Assembly (NCBI RefSeq): GCF_039544165.1
Contig: NZ_BAABLD010000015.1
Span: forward strand, 138,003 to 202,002
Length of the DNA stretch: 64,000 nucleotides
Source: Viridibacterium curvum
GTDB lineage: Bacteria > Pseudomonadota > Gammaproteobacteria > Burkholderiales > Rhodocyclaceae
Direction: 5' to 3'
The position numbers and the translations under genes are program-made. The notes below the pieces were generated by a model. The model was not told the DNA's origin and did no database searches. It saw nothing but the letters and a program-made list of their open reading frames with translations. Shown here piece by piece: positions 16,426-24,671 of the stretch (its first letter is position 1; each line of letters opens with the position of its first letter).

Positions 16426-16445
16426 ATACATACGAAAGTATGTAT
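16426..16445. promoter_or_regulatory. brnTA operator palindrome
   Basis: ATACATAC and GTATGTAT form a perfect 8-bp inverted repeat around GAAA, 9-28 bases ahead of the brnT start. BrnA-type antitoxins bind such repeats in their own promoters. Confidence 0.65.
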
Positions 16446-16460
16446 TCGCAAGCCATGAAA

Positions 16461-17321
16461 TCAGCGGAACACCACCGTCCGGTTGCCATTGAGCAACACG
16501 CGATCTTCGAGGTGGTAGCGCAGGCCGCGCGCCAGTACTGCCTTCTCGATGTCCTTGCCATAACGCACCATGTCTTCGACCGAGTCGGAGTGATCCACAC
16601 GGATCACGTCCTGGTCGATGATGGGGCCTTGATCCAGCTCGGCAGTGACGTAGTGACAGGTCGCACCGATCAGCTTGACGCCGCGCTGGTAGGCCTGGTG
16701 ATAAGGCTTGGCGCCGACGAAGCTGGGCAGGAAGCTGTGGTGAATGTTGAGAATCTGCCCCGGATACGCGGCGCAAAGCTCGGGCGAGAGGATCTGCATG
16801 TAGCGCGCGAGCACCATGCAATCGCCACGCACTTCGTCGTAGAGACGCGCAACTTCGGCATAGGCCTGCTGCTTGTTGTCGGCGGTGACAGGCACGTGAT
16901 GAAAAGGAATGCCGTGCCACTCGACGAAGCCGCGGAAGGTGTCGTGGTTGGAGATGACGCAGGGAATCTCGATATCGAGCTCCTTGCTCTGCCAGCGTGC
17001 GAGCAGGTCGTAGAGGCAGTGCTCCTGCTTGCTTACCAGCAGCACGACGCGCTTCTTAACCGCGCTGTCGCTGATCTTCCAGTCCATCTGGAATTCGCTG
17101 GCCAGCGGCGCGAAGCGGCTGCGGAATTCGGCAAGGTGGAAAGGCAGGGAGTCGGCCTTGATCTCGATGCGCATGAAGTACTGGTTGGCATCGGGGTCGG
17201 CGTGCAGGTTGGTTTCGAGAATCCAGCCGCCGTGTTCGGCGATGAAGCTGGAGACGCGGGCGACGATGCCGACGCGGTCGGGGCAGGAGGCTGTGAGCGT
17301 GTAGAAGCGCTGGGTGTGCAT
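16461..17321 (-). CDS. purU: formyltetrahydrofolate deformylase
   Basis: PurU hydrolyses 10-formyl-THF to formate and THF, balancing one-carbon pools and feeding formate to PurT. An N-terminal ACT domain (RFYTLTASCPDRVGIVARV, about 5-80) is followed by a formyltransferase-like catalytic domain. That domain contains HHSFLPSFVGAKPYHQA, the ATCHYVTAELDQGPIIDQD signature and the catalytic His/Asp within them. Length 286 aa is normal. ATG 17321 fits the family N-terminus; the TTG at 17357 is less likely. Confidence 0.95.
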   Translation of the reverse strand: MHTQRFYTLTASCPDRVGIVARVSSFIAEHGGWILETNLHADPDANQYFMRIEIKADSLPFHLAEFRSRFAPLASEFQMDWKISDSAVKKRVVLLVSKQEHCLYDLLARWQSKELDIEIPCVISNHDTFRGFVEWHGIPFHHVPVTADNKQQAYAEVARLYDEVRGDCMVLARYMQILSPELCAAYPGQILNIHHSFLPSFVGAKPYHQAYQRGVKLIGATCHYVTAELDQGPIIDQDVIRVDHSDSVEDMVRYGKDIEKAVLARGLRYHLEDRVLLNGNRTVVFR

Positions 17322-17346
17322 GGTGTCAGTCTTTTTCAGGGCTCGC

Positions 17347-17715
17347 TCAGGGTTCAATGAGGAGCTTCTGGTAGGTGTCGAGCAGCATTTCGTTGAACTC
17401 GACCGTTATCTGCACGCGCAAGCCCGCAGCAGGCGCCAGTACGGATTGCAGCGCCGTCACCAGCGCTGTGCCGAGCTGCTGGCGTTGCGCGATGCTGCGA
17501 CCGGCCATGAGGTGCAAGCGCGCGTGAATGAAAGCCTCGCCTGAATCGAAATTGCCGACGCGATAGTGTTCAAGCTGCGTCGCGCGGCTCTTCATCTGTT
17601 CGGGCGCATCGAAGAGGCCGGTGCCGAGCAGGGCCGCATTGGCTTCGCGCAACGCCGCAGGAACATCGAAGAACTCGGCAAGATTGGCGGTGTATTCGAG
17701 GCTTAGGTGCGGCAT
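17347..17715 (-). CDS. 5-carboxymethyl-2-hydroxymuconate isomerase-like tautomerase
   Basis: Tautomerase-superfamily protein (122 aa) of the CHMI/HpcD type. Pro follows the initiator Met (MPHLSLEYTANL), which after Met removal is the catalytic N-terminal Pro of this superfamily; conserved Arg residues include those in HARLHLMAGRS. CHMI acts in homoprotocatechuate degradation, but no other genes of that pathway are nearby, so the substrate here is open. It lies 25 bases ahead of purU and 11 after the membrane-protein gene, probably one operon. Confidence 0.8.
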   Translation of the reverse strand: MPHLSLEYTANLAEFFDVPAALREANAALLGTGLFDAPEQMKSRATQLEHYRVGNFDSGEAFIHARLHLMAGRSIAQRQQLGTALVTALQSVLAPAAGLRVQITVEFNEMLLDTYQKLLIEP

Positions 17716-17726
17716 CTCAGTGACCC

Positions 17727-18122
17727 TTAGCGTGCGAGCAGCGGAATGAGGATCGCGGCAGCGATGCCGATTGCCGGTATCAGGATGAACAGGACCAGCG
17801 CCCAGAAGGACCAGCGGCGCTGTATGCGGTTGAAGTGCTCCACGCTATCCCAGCGCTTGTTCTGCCAGGCCAATTCACGGCCCTTGATGCCGAGATAAAT
17901 CGAGACGATAAGGCCCACGTAGGGCACGAGCGCCAGCAGACCGATGTAGGTCTTGTTTCCCAAGGCCCAGATCCAGGAAAGCACGAAAGGCCCCCAGCCC
18001 CAGCCCTTTACGTCCTCCGGGATCGGATGTCCCTTGCCCATGCCCGAAGTGTTTTCGCCTTCTTGCCCGACTTCATAGACGGGAGACTGCGGCGGCGCGT
18101 ACGGATTGTGACCCTGACTCAT
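17727..18122 (-). CDS. small membrane protein with NPYAPP N-terminus
   Basis: Protein of 131 aa with a soluble N-terminus starting SQGHNPYAPPQSPV, then GWGWGPFVLSWIWALGNKTYIGLL, a hydrophobic hairpin (about 62-78) and a C-terminal membrane segment (about 106-128). Relatives with the WGPF-LSWIWA-GN and WDSVEHFxR-Q motifs are common, uncharacterised membrane proteins. It lies in the thrH-purU operon; no role can be read from the sequence. Confidence 0.75.
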   Translation of the reverse strand: MSQGHNPYAPPQSPVYEVGQEGENTSGMGKGHPIPEDVKGWGWGPFVLSWIWALGNKTYIGLLALVPYVGLIVSIYLGIKGRELAWQNKRWDSVEHFNRIQRRWSFWALVLFILIPAIGIAAAILIPLLAR

Positions 18123-18167
18123 GCTGCCCTCTTTGTTTTAAGAGACGAGTGCCCCCGCCGGACGTCC

Positions 18168-18776
18168 TCAGATGCGGGCCGAAGCCTTGTCGATCTCGGC
18201 GCGCAGTTCAGCGTAGGAGCGCGCAACCGGATACTGCGGGAACTCGCGCACGACGTTCTCGGGCGGGTGCATGAGGATGCCGGCGTGGGCTTCGCCGAGC
18301 ATGGTGGTGTCGTTGTACGAGTCACCCGCCGCGATGACCTTGAAGTTGAGGCCCTTGAAGGCTTTGACCGCCGCGCGCTTCTGGTCGGGCATGCGCAGGT
18401 GATAGTTCACGAGCATGCCGTTGGCGTCGGCTTCGAGGCGATGGCAGAAGATTGTCGGCTGGCCCATCTGCACGAGCAGCGGCTTGGCGAATTCGTAGAA
18501 GGTGTCGGACAGGATCACGACCTGGTACGAGAGGCGAAGGCTGTCGAGAAACTCGCGACAGCCTTCCATGAGGCCCATGCCGGCGATGACGTTCTGGATG
18601 TCGGGCAGACCCAGCTTGTGCTGCGCGAGGATGCCCAGGCGGTACTTCATGAGCTTGTCGTAGTCCGGCTCGTCACGCGTCGTGCGACGCAGTTCGGGGA
18701 TGCCGGTACGTTGCGAGAACTCGATCCAGATTTCCGGGACGAGTACGCCTTCCATGTCGAGACAAACGATCTGCAC
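18168..18776 (-). CDS. thrH: bifunctional phosphoserine phosphatase/homoserine phosphotransferase
   Basis: HAD-superfamily enzyme (202 aa) of the ThrH type, which dephosphorylates phosphoserine and can transfer the phosphate to homoserine. HAD motif I is CLDMEGVLVPE (nucleophile Asp of DxEG), motif II ILSDTFYEF, and motifs III/IV a conserved Lys and AAGDSYNDTTML. The start is taken as GTG 18776, giving VQIVCLDMEG; AAGG stands 9 bases upstream and family members start at this point. It is the first gene of the leftward operon to purU. Confidence 0.92.
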   Translation of the reverse strand: MQIVCLDMEGVLVPEIWIEFSQRTGIPELRRTTRDEPDYDKLMKYRLGILAQHKLGLPDIQNVIAGMGLMEGCREFLDSLRLSYQVVILSDTFYEFAKPLLVQMGQPTIFCHRLEADANGMLVNYHLRMPDQKRAAVKAFKGLNFKVIAAGDSYNDTTMLGEAHAGILMHPPENVVREFPQYPVARSYAELRAEIDKASARI

Positions 18777-18823
18777 TTTTACAAGCCTTGGTTCTTGGAA
18801 TTCATGAATGGGCGGAGATTTTC

Positions 18824-18862
18824 CCCTCACCCCCAGCCCCTCTCCCTCAGGGCGAGGGGAGC
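18824..18862 (+). repeat. dispersed hairpin repeat (CCCTCACCCCC-type)
   Basis: Begins CCCCTCACCCCCAGCCCC and folds as CCCCTC...GAGGGG with an inner CCC/GGG. It is the same repeat family as 14252-14290, here between thrH and the secreted-protein gene. Confidence 0.6.
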
Positions 18863-18956
18863 TCAGTGAGCCGCCATGGCGGCTATGTAAAGCAGAGGGA
18901 TTCTACATGCGACGCATGATGCTCCGTCGCGCAACGCAGCACGCTGCACGCGGTGC

Positions 18957-19418
18957 TTACTCGCAACCGCAGATGCCGACGGCGGGAATCTCGCTGCGCT
19001 GGCGTCCGCCTTCCAGCACAACCAGGCGGCCCTCGTAACGGGTGAGACTGCAGGTCTTGCCCTTGCCCTTGCAGGCGGCGCCGACGGCATTCATGACAGC
19101 CTGTACGTTCCAGTCACCATTTGACACGTGCAGGACGAAACGGTCGCTCGGGCGCGGTCCGCCATCACGCTCGGGAATGTATTTTTCCTGTCGCAGGTCC
19201 AATGTCTGCACCTTGCCTTCGGCACGAAGCTGGGCTTTCTTCTTGCCCTCGCTGGACCAGCGGACGATGGGCGCTTCGCGCGTATTGAAGCGCGTGAAGC
19301 TGCAGCCGCAACCAGGCTGGATATCCGTTTCCAGCAGGGGAACAAGCGCCGTACCGGCTTGTGCCGAACCGGCCAACAGGCCTGCTGCGACCAGGAGAAC
19401 TCCCAGGAACTGCTTCAT
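18957..19418 (-). CDS. secreted cysteine-containing protein of unknown function
   Basis: Protein of 153 aa with a clear signal peptide (MKQFLGVLLVAAGLLAGSAQA). The mature part has Cys pairs near its beginning (PGCGCSF) and at its very end (GICGCE), plus ACKGKGKTC in between, so disulfides or metal binding are possible. ATG 19418 has GAGGAG upstream. It is divergent from the 54-aa gene at 19456. No family recognised. Confidence 0.7.
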   Translation of the reverse strand: MKQFLGVLLVAAGLLAGSAQAGTALVPLLETDIQPGCGCSFTRFNTREAPIVRWSSEGKKKAQLRAEGKVQTLDLRQEKYIPERDGGPRPSDRFVLHVSNGDWNVQAVMNAVGAACKGKGKTCSLTRYEGRLVVLEGGRQRSEIPAVGICGCE

Positions 19419-19455
19419 CTCTGCTCCTCTTGATGCTGTCAGTACAATGCAAACC

Positions 19456-19620
19456 ATGTCTGATTCCGCCCCTACCCCACCCCGCGAACCCGACCCGCTC
19501 GACTGCTGCGGCAACGAGTGTGGTGACGCCTGCGTCTGGACGCTTTACTACGCGGCGCGCAAGCAATACGAGGCGGATCTCGAGGCCTGGCAGATCGCCC
19601 AGCTGTCTGCCGAGCCCTGA
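19456..19620 (+). CDS. oxidoreductase-like domain small protein
   Basis: Protein of 54 aa made almost entirely of the 'oxidoreductase-like, N-terminal' domain: a Pro-rich lead (PTPPREPDP), then LDCCGNECGDACVWTLYYAARKQY and a terminal Trp. The CC-x3-C-x3-C cluster suggests metal or disulfide use, although no enzymatic activity is established. It is too short to stand out as an open frame by itself but is highly characteristic. It ends 15 bases before the convergent hpt stop. Confidence 0.8.
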   Translation: MSDSAPTPPREPDPLDCCGNECGDACVWTLYYAARKQYEADLEAWQIAQLSAEP

Positions 19621-19635
19621 GCCCCATTTACGCCA

Positions 19636-20211
19636 TCAGTGATCCTTGAGGGCATAAATCCCCGGCGCGTTGCGCCAGTAACCCTTGTAGTCCATGCCGC
19701 AACCGAACAGGAAGCGATCCGGCAGGTCCAGCCCACAGAAGTCAGGGCGCATGCCCGGCAAAGCCTTGCGGTCATGCACCTTGTTGACCAGCGCCGCAGC
19801 GAGCACCTCGCTGGCACCTTCGGCACGCAGATAGTCCATCACCGCGGCAATCGTGTAGCCCTCGTCAAGGATGTCGTCGAGGATCAATACACTGCGCCCC
19901 TTGATATCGCGTGCCGGACGCACACGCCAGTCCAGCAGGTTGCCGTTGAGCTCATGGCCGTAACGCGTGGCGTGCAGGTAGTCCAGCTCCAGCGGGAACA
20001 GCAGGCGCGGCAGGATGCGGCCCGCCAGGATGAGCCCCCCCGTCATGATGGTGAAGACCAGCGGATTGCTGTCCTGCAGGCGCTGCGTGATCGCTTCGGC
20101 CATGTTATCGAGCGCACGCTCGACCTGGATGGGGGTGACCAGGCATTCGGCCTCGTCCCTTACCTTGCAGACCTCTTCCAGCAATGCCTTGGGGTTGGCG
20201 CTCACGATCAT
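19636..20211 (-). CDS. hpt: hypoxanthine-guanine phosphoribosyltransferase
   Basis: Purine salvage enzyme (191 aa) that converts hypoxanthine or guanine plus PRPP to IMP or GMP. The PRPP-binding signature is VLILDDILDEGYTI (about 107-120), preceded by a PPi-loop region TIMTGGLILAGR. C-terminal DRFLFGCGMDYKGYWRN is typical for the type. ATG 20211 has AAAGGA in front. It is divergent from the PAP2 gene. Confidence 0.93.
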   Translation of the reverse strand: MIVSANPKALLEEVCKVRDEAECLVTPIQVERALDNMAEAITQRLQDSNPLVFTIMTGGLILAGRILPRLLFPLELDYLHATRYGHELNGNLLDWRVRPARDIKGRSVLILDDILDEGYTIAAVMDYLRAEGASEVLAAALVNKVHDRKALPGMRPDFCGLDLPDRFLFGCGMDYKGYWRNAPGIYALKDH

Positions 20212-20361
20212 TCCTTTACTACCGCGTTGAACAAGCCCGGCGCCCATCGCCGGTACGACAAGTGCCGACGATTGTAGCCCGACGGAGGGAAAAGCCCCGT
20301 CGCGTCTTTGCTTTACAATTCCGGCTCCCTGACCGATCCGACGCCCAGGCCCCGCCGCTTC

Positions 20362-21045
20362 ATGACAGCCGCCCCGACACGCACCGCCAGGAGCCTGCCC
20401 GCCATCGTGTGGGGTCGATTCAAGCGTCACTGCGTTCTCAAGTTCATTGGCCTGACCCTGTTCATCACGGTCTTCTTCATGGCCTATTTCCACCTGCTGC
20501 GGCACCCGGCCTTTCCCGTGACGGTGATGCCTACAACCTGGCTGGACGAGCTGATCCCCTTTCAGCCCTGGTCACTGCTGTTCTACCTCTCTCTTTGGTT
20601 CTACGTCTCCGTCCCGGCCCACCTGACCTGCACTTTGCGCCAGCTGGTCGCCTTTGGCGCGCTGTGCTTCCTGCTCTGCCTGACCGGCTTGCTATGTTTC
20701 TACTTCTGGCCCACCGCAGTCCCGCCCGCAGATGCTGACTGGGCCAGCTACCCGGCGTTTGCCTTCCTGCAGCGGGTGGATGCCGGCGGAAACGCCTGCC
20801 CCTCACTGCATGTCGCCACGGCAGTCTTCTCGGGCGTCTGGATAGACCGGCTGCTTTGCCACCTGCGCACCCACCGCAATCTGCGCATCGGCAATGCGCT
20901 GTGGTGTGCGGCCATCGTCTATTCCACGCTGGCAACCCGCCAGCATGTGGCGCTGGACGCTCTGGCTGGCGCAGCACTGGGCGGAATCTTCGCGATGGCT
21001 TCCCGCCCGCTGGGTCCCTGGCTGCTGGCCGAAGAGCCGCGCTGA
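20362..21045 (+). CDS. PAP2-family membrane phosphatase
   Basis: Integral membrane lipid-phosphatase-like protein (227 aa, about six segments). Two PAP2 motifs are visible: CPSLHVATAVFSG (central SxxH) and TRQHVALDALAGAALG (RxxHxxxD). The first KxxxxxxRP motif is not evident. It stands just ahead of the aryl-polyene operon and could release or recycle a lipid phosphate there, but it may simply be a neighbour. The ATG at 20362 has a poor ribosome site. Confidence 0.78.
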   Translation: MTAAPTRTARSLPAIVWGRFKRHCVLKFIGLTLFITVFFMAYFHLLRHPAFPVTVMPTTWLDELIPFQPWSLLFYLSLWFYVSVPAHLTCTLRQLVAFGALCFLLCLTGLLCFYFWPTAVPPADADWASYPAFAFLQRVDAGGNACPSLHVATAVFSGVWIDRLLCHLRTHRNLRIGNALWCAAIVYSTLATRQHVALDALAGAALGGIFAMASRPLGPWLLAEEPR

Positions 21046-21051
21046 TATAAT
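21046..21051 (+). promoter_or_regulatory. TATAAT -10 element before the aryl-polyene operon
   Basis: A perfect TATAAT directly follows the PAP2 stop and precedes the ACP gene by 48 bases. The -35 region at correct spacing (GCTGGC) is poor, so this is only a candidate promoter. Confidence 0.35.
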
Positions 21052-21099
21052 TGCCGGCTGCCCGAACCAGCCACTATCCCGAAATATTCCGGACCCAAC

Positions 21100-21363
21100 A
21101 TGGACGCCACAGCATTCGAACAGGAAGTCGCCGCCCTCGTCGTCGAGGCACTCAATCTCGACGTCAAGCCCGAAGAAATCGACCCGTCAGCCCCCCTGTT
21201 CGGCGACGGTCTGGGCCTGGACTCGATCGACGTGCTGGAAATCTCGCTGGTCGTCGGCAAGAAGTACGGCGTGCAGCTCAAGGCCGACGACAAGGACAAC
21301 ACCAAGACCTTCAGCTCGCTCTCCGCGCTGGCGGCCTACATCGCCGCAAACCGCGCCAACTGA
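21100..21363 (+). CDS. acyl carrier protein of the aryl-polyene cluster
   Basis: ACP of 87 aa. The phosphopantetheine attachment Ser is in GLDSIDVLE (about residue 42), with the usual four-helix pattern and a longer C-terminus. It should carry the growing polyene on its phosphopantetheine arm and is the first of two ACPs in the cluster. It lies 22 bases ahead of the COG4648-type membrane-protein gene. Confidence 0.92.
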   Translation: MDATAFEQEVAALVVEALNLDVKPEEIDPSAPLFGDGLGLDSIDVLEISLVVGKKYGVQLKADDKDNTKTFSSLSALAAYIAANRAN

Positions 21364-21385
21364 ACACCTTGCCGCAAAGTGCTGC

Positions 21386-22045
21386 ATGAACCCGGTTGTA
21401 CGTGGCGTCCTGCTGACCCTCCTGGGCATTGCCTACCTGAGCATCGCGCATATCGGCGCCACGGTTGGTGAGCCCGCCTGGCTGGTCGTCCTGACCGGCT
21501 GCATGCCCCTGTCGGTCGCGTCGCTGATCTTCCTGTGGGGCACACGCTGGCGCTGGCCCCTGTTGTGCGTCATCGTCATTGCGGCCTGGCTGCTGGTCAT
21601 CAATGCGCGAGATCTTGTTGCGCACTCGTTGTGGCTCTACTACTTGCAGGACACCGGCAGCAACCTGCTGGGCTGCGCTTTCTTTGCGCGCACGCTGCGA
21701 AAAGGTGAAGAAGCCCTGTGCACGCGCATGGCGCGATATGCCCACAACGGCGGCATGCCGGACACCGTCAAACGCTACTGCGATCGCCTGACCTGGCTGT
21801 GGGCCATCTACTTCGCCGCCTGCGCAGCCGTAGGCAGCGTCCTCTTCCTGTCGGGCCACGTCCGTGAATGGTCCTGGTTCGCCAATGTGCTCAACTGGCC
21901 GCTGACGGTCACCTTGCTGATCGTCGAACTGCCGATCCGCATGCTGATCGTGCCGGCGCGCGACCGTGCGAGCCTGATCAACAGCATCAAGGGCGTGATG
22001 GCGGCGCATGCGGCAGAACGATCCGCGAAGACGAGCCGCGAATGA
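21386..22045 (+). CDS. COG4648-type membrane protein of aryl-polyene cluster
   Basis: Protein of 219 aa with about six membrane segments (for example VVRGVLLTLLGIAYLSIAHIG and LWAIYFAACAAVGSVLFL). Proteins of this kind recur between the ACP and AMP-ligase genes of aryl-polyene/xanthomonadin clusters (ApeG position); their function is unknown. It ends ATGA, overlapping the AMP-ligase start. Confidence 0.8.
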   Translation: MNPVVRGVLLTLLGIAYLSIAHIGATVGEPAWLVVLTGCMPLSVASLIFLWGTRWRWPLLCVIVIAAWLLVINARDLVAHSLWLYYLQDTGSNLLGCAFFARTLRKGEEALCTRMARYAHNGGMPDTVKRYCDRLTWLWAIYFAACAAVGSVLFLSGHVREWSWFANVLNWPLTVTLLIVELPIRMLIVPARDRASLINSIKGVMAAHAAERSAKTSRE

Positions 22046-23409
22046 GCGCCCATGCCCTGCCTCTGCTGCCCGCTGCGCCAGCCGATCAGCCCATCGCCTT
22101 CCACGCCGGGCAGCCCGTCTCACAAGCCGCTTTCGTGCGTGACGTGCTGGCCAACGCACAGCGCATCACGCCAGACCAGCCCGTGCTCAACCTGTGCGGT
22201 GACCGCTATTTCTTCGCCGTCGGCCTCTTCGCCGCCATGCTGCGCCGGGCACTATGCCTGCTGCCCAACAGCGTGACGCCCGAGACCCTGGCGCGCCTGC
22301 AGGCCGCCCACCCCGGGCTGCAAGCCCTGGTCGAGCCTGATGGCCAGACCCGTGGCTTGCCGGCACTGACGCTGCAACGCGACCTGGCCGGGCCGGCGCC
22401 CGACAGCATGCCGCTCGTGCCAGCCGATCAGATTGTGGCGCGCCTCTACACCTCTGGCTCGACTGGCGAACCGCAAGCCCACGACAAGAGCTGGGGCAAG
22501 CTGTGGGCCAATGTACGCCTCGCCGCCCGTGCGCAATGGGCACGCGCCGGCCAGCCTTGCGCCATCGTGTCCACCGTACCGTCGCAGCACATGTACGGCT
22601 TCGAGTCTGCGGTGCTGCTGCCCCTGCTGGGTGGCGGCATCCTCATGCCGCGCCACCCCTTCTTCCCGGCCGACGTGGTGGAAACGCTTGCTGCCACCCC
22701 TGAACCACGCGCCCTGGTCAGCACCCCTTTTCATCTGCGGACGCTGATCGAGTCGGGCCTCGCCCTGCCCGCCACGCAGCTCGTCATCTGCGCCACGGCG
22801 CCGCTGTCGACCGAACTTGCTGAGCGCGTCGAGCTCGCCACCGGTGGCGTGCTGGGCGAAATCTACGGCTCGACCGAAACGGGTCAGATCGCCACCCGAC
22901 GTCCGGCCAGGAGCCCGGTGTGGGAATGCTTTGACGACGTGACACTGCAACAAGACACCCCCGATCAGGGCGGCCGCACCTGGGCCGACGGTGGCCACCT
23001 CGAAGCGGCAATGCCGCTCGGCGACATCATCGAACTGCAACCCGCCAGTGCGGCCGGCAACGTGCGCTTCACGCTGCACGGTCGCCTCAGCGACATGATC
23101 AACATCGCCGGCAAACGCACGTCGATCGCCTTCCTCAACAGCGTGTTGTGCAACATTCCCGGCGTTGAAGACGGCATCTTCCACCTGCCCGAAGAAGCCC
23201 CGGCTGATGGCGTTGCGCGTCTGGCGGCATTTGCCGTGGCGCCCTCGCTCGACGCATCGCAGATTCTCACCGCCCTGCGCGAGCGCATCGACGCCGTGTT
23301 CCTGCCACGCCCCCTGATCCTCGTCACCAGCCTGCCGCGCAACACCACCGGCAAGCTGCCCCGCGCCGTACTCGAAAACCTGCTCGGCGAAAGCGACAAA
23401 CCGACATGA
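22042..23409 (+). CDS. AMP-dependent acyl ligase (starter-unit loading, ApeH-like)
   Basis: Adenylating enzyme of 455 aa that probably activates the hydroxybenzoate starter and loads it onto ACP. Core motifs are LYTSGSTGEP (P-loop), GEIYGSTETGQIA, GRLSDMINIAGKR and NTTGKLPR (catalytic Lys of the C-lobe). It is slightly short for the superfamily but normal for aryl-polyene ligases. ATGA overlaps join it to both neighbours. Confidence 0.9.
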   Translation: MSAHALPLLPAAPADQPIAFHAGQPVSQAAFVRDVLANAQRITPDQPVLNLCGDRYFFAVGLFAAMLRRALCLLPNSVTPETLARLQAAHPGLQALVEPDGQTRGLPALTLQRDLAGPAPDSMPLVPADQIVARLYTSGSTGEPQAHDKSWGKLWANVRLAARAQWARAGQPCAIVSTVPSQHMYGFESAVLLPLLGGGILMPRHPFFPADVVETLAATPEPRALVSTPFHLRTLIESGLALPATQLVICATAPLSTELAERVELATGGVLGEIYGSTETGQIATRRPARSPVWECFDDVTLQQDTPDQGGRTWADGGHLEAAMPLGDIIELQPASAAGNVRFTLHGRLSDMINIAGKRTSIAFLNSVLCNIPGVEDGIFHLPEEAPADGVARLAAFAVAPSLDASQILTALRERIDAVFLPRPLILVTSLPRNTTGKLPRAVLENLLGESDKPT

Positions 23410-23699
23410 GCGAGCGTCTCGCCCTGCACATCCCGGCCGACCACCCGGTGTTCGCCGGGCACTTCCCCGGACAGCCCATAGTGCCAGGTGCGCTGCTGCT
23501 CGATCTGGCCATCGTCGCCATCGAAGCGCAACTCGGGCGCAAGGTCAGTGGCGTAGCGCAGGCCAAGTTCCTCAGCCCTGCCCTGCCCGGCGAGCCCGTG
23601 ATGCTGAGCTTCGAAGCACAGGCCGACAGCCTGCGCTTGACCCTCCTCAGCGGCGAACGCAGCCTCGCCACCGCGCGCCTCGGCCTGCAAGCAGCATGA
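23406..23699 (+). CDS. hot-dog 3-hydroxyacyl-ACP dehydratase (ApeI-like)
   Basis: Single hot-dog domain of 97 aa with FabZ-type HFPGQPIVPGALLLDLA (catalytic His in DHPVFAGHFPG). It is shorter than FabZ (about 140 aa) but matches the small dehydratase of aryl-polyene clusters. It probably dehydrates beta-hydroxyacyl-ACP during polyene formation, alone or with the second dehydratase at 30490. It starts and ends in ATGA overlaps. Confidence 0.85.
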   Translation: MSERLALHIPADHPVFAGHFPGQPIVPGALLLDLAIVAIEAQLGRKVSGVAQAKFLSPALPGEPVMLSFEAQADSLRLTLLSGERSLATARLGLQAA

Positions 23700-24664
23700 G
23701 CGATACCGCCGCCTCGACGCAGCCGGAGCAGGACGGTCCGCACTGGACCGAGCGCCCCGAGCGCGGCTCCGTGCTGGCCATGCGCATCATGCTGTGGCTA
23801 TCTCTCGCGCTGGGCCGCCGTCTCACTCGCCCGGTCCTGTGGGGCATCACGCTGTACTTCTTTCTCAGCTCGCCCGACGTGCGCCTTCATTCACGCAGCT
23901 ATCTGGCGCGCGTGCTGCCGGGCCCGGTGCGCTGGTGGCATGTGTTGCGGCATTTCCACTGGTTCTCCATCGTCGTGCATGACCGCGTGTTCCTGTTGCG
24001 CAACAAGCACGCGATGTTCGACTTCCACGTTGAAGGCAACGAAGTCCTGCACGAATTCAACGACACCCGCGGTGGCGTCATGCTGTTCGGTGCACACGTC
24101 GGCAGCTTCGAAGCCATCCGCGCGATAGCCCGCACCACAGTGCGGCCTGTCACGATTGCCATGTACGCCGAAAATGCGCGTCGCGTGATGAGCGTCATGG
24201 CGACCCTCAACCCAGGCGCCACCAACGAAATCCTGCCACTTGGTCAGCTCAACTCCATGCTCGCCATCCGCGACCGCATCGCCGATGGGCATGTCGTTGG
24301 CGTACTGGCCGACCGCAACTTCGGCACTGACACCCTGCTGCCCGTGAACGTGCTCGGCGACAAGGCGTGGCTGCCCGATGGCCCGTTCCGGCTCGCAGCA
24401 GCCCTGCAGGTGCCGGTATTCTTCATGACAGGGCTGTTCCTTGGCGGCAGGCGCTATGCCGTACACATCGAGCGCATTGCCGATTTCAGCGACTGCCCGC
24501 GCGCCGAACGCGAAGCCCGCATGGCCGAAGCACGCCAGGCCTTTGCCGACTGCATGTCGAACTACTGTCGCAAGGCCCCTTACAACTGGTTCAATTTCTA
24601 CGACTTCTGGAACCCGCCGGACGCTCCGCCGTCCACTACGCCAGCCCCTGATACTTCCCGATGA
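23696..24664 (+). CDS. LpxL-like lysophospholipid/lipid A acyltransferase family protein
   Basis: Protein of 322 aa related to lauroyl/myristoyl acyltransferases. There is a membrane segment near 38-58; the active-site region LFGAHVGSFEAIRA provides the H-x4-E form, with ADRNFG downstream (LpxL-type DRxxG). It could transfer the polyene or a fatty acyl chain to the lipid anchor. Aryl-polyene clusters commonly carry one such gene. Confidence 0.85.
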   Translation: MSDTAASTQPEQDGPHWTERPERGSVLAMRIMLWLSLALGRRLTRPVLWGITLYFFLSSPDVRLHSRSYLARVLPGPVRWWHVLRHFHWFSIVVHDRVFLLRNKHAMFDFHVEGNEVLHEFNDTRGGVMLFGAHVGSFEAIRAIARTTVRPVTIAMYAENARRVMSVMATLNPGATNEILPLGQLNSMLAIRDRIADGHVVGVLADRNFGTDTLLPVNVLGDKAWLPDGPFRLAAALQVPVFFMTGLFLGGRRYAVHIERIADFSDCPRAEREARMAEARQAFADCMSNYCRKAPYNWFNFYDFWNPPDAPPSTTPAPDTSR

Positions 24665-24671
24665 GTTGCGC

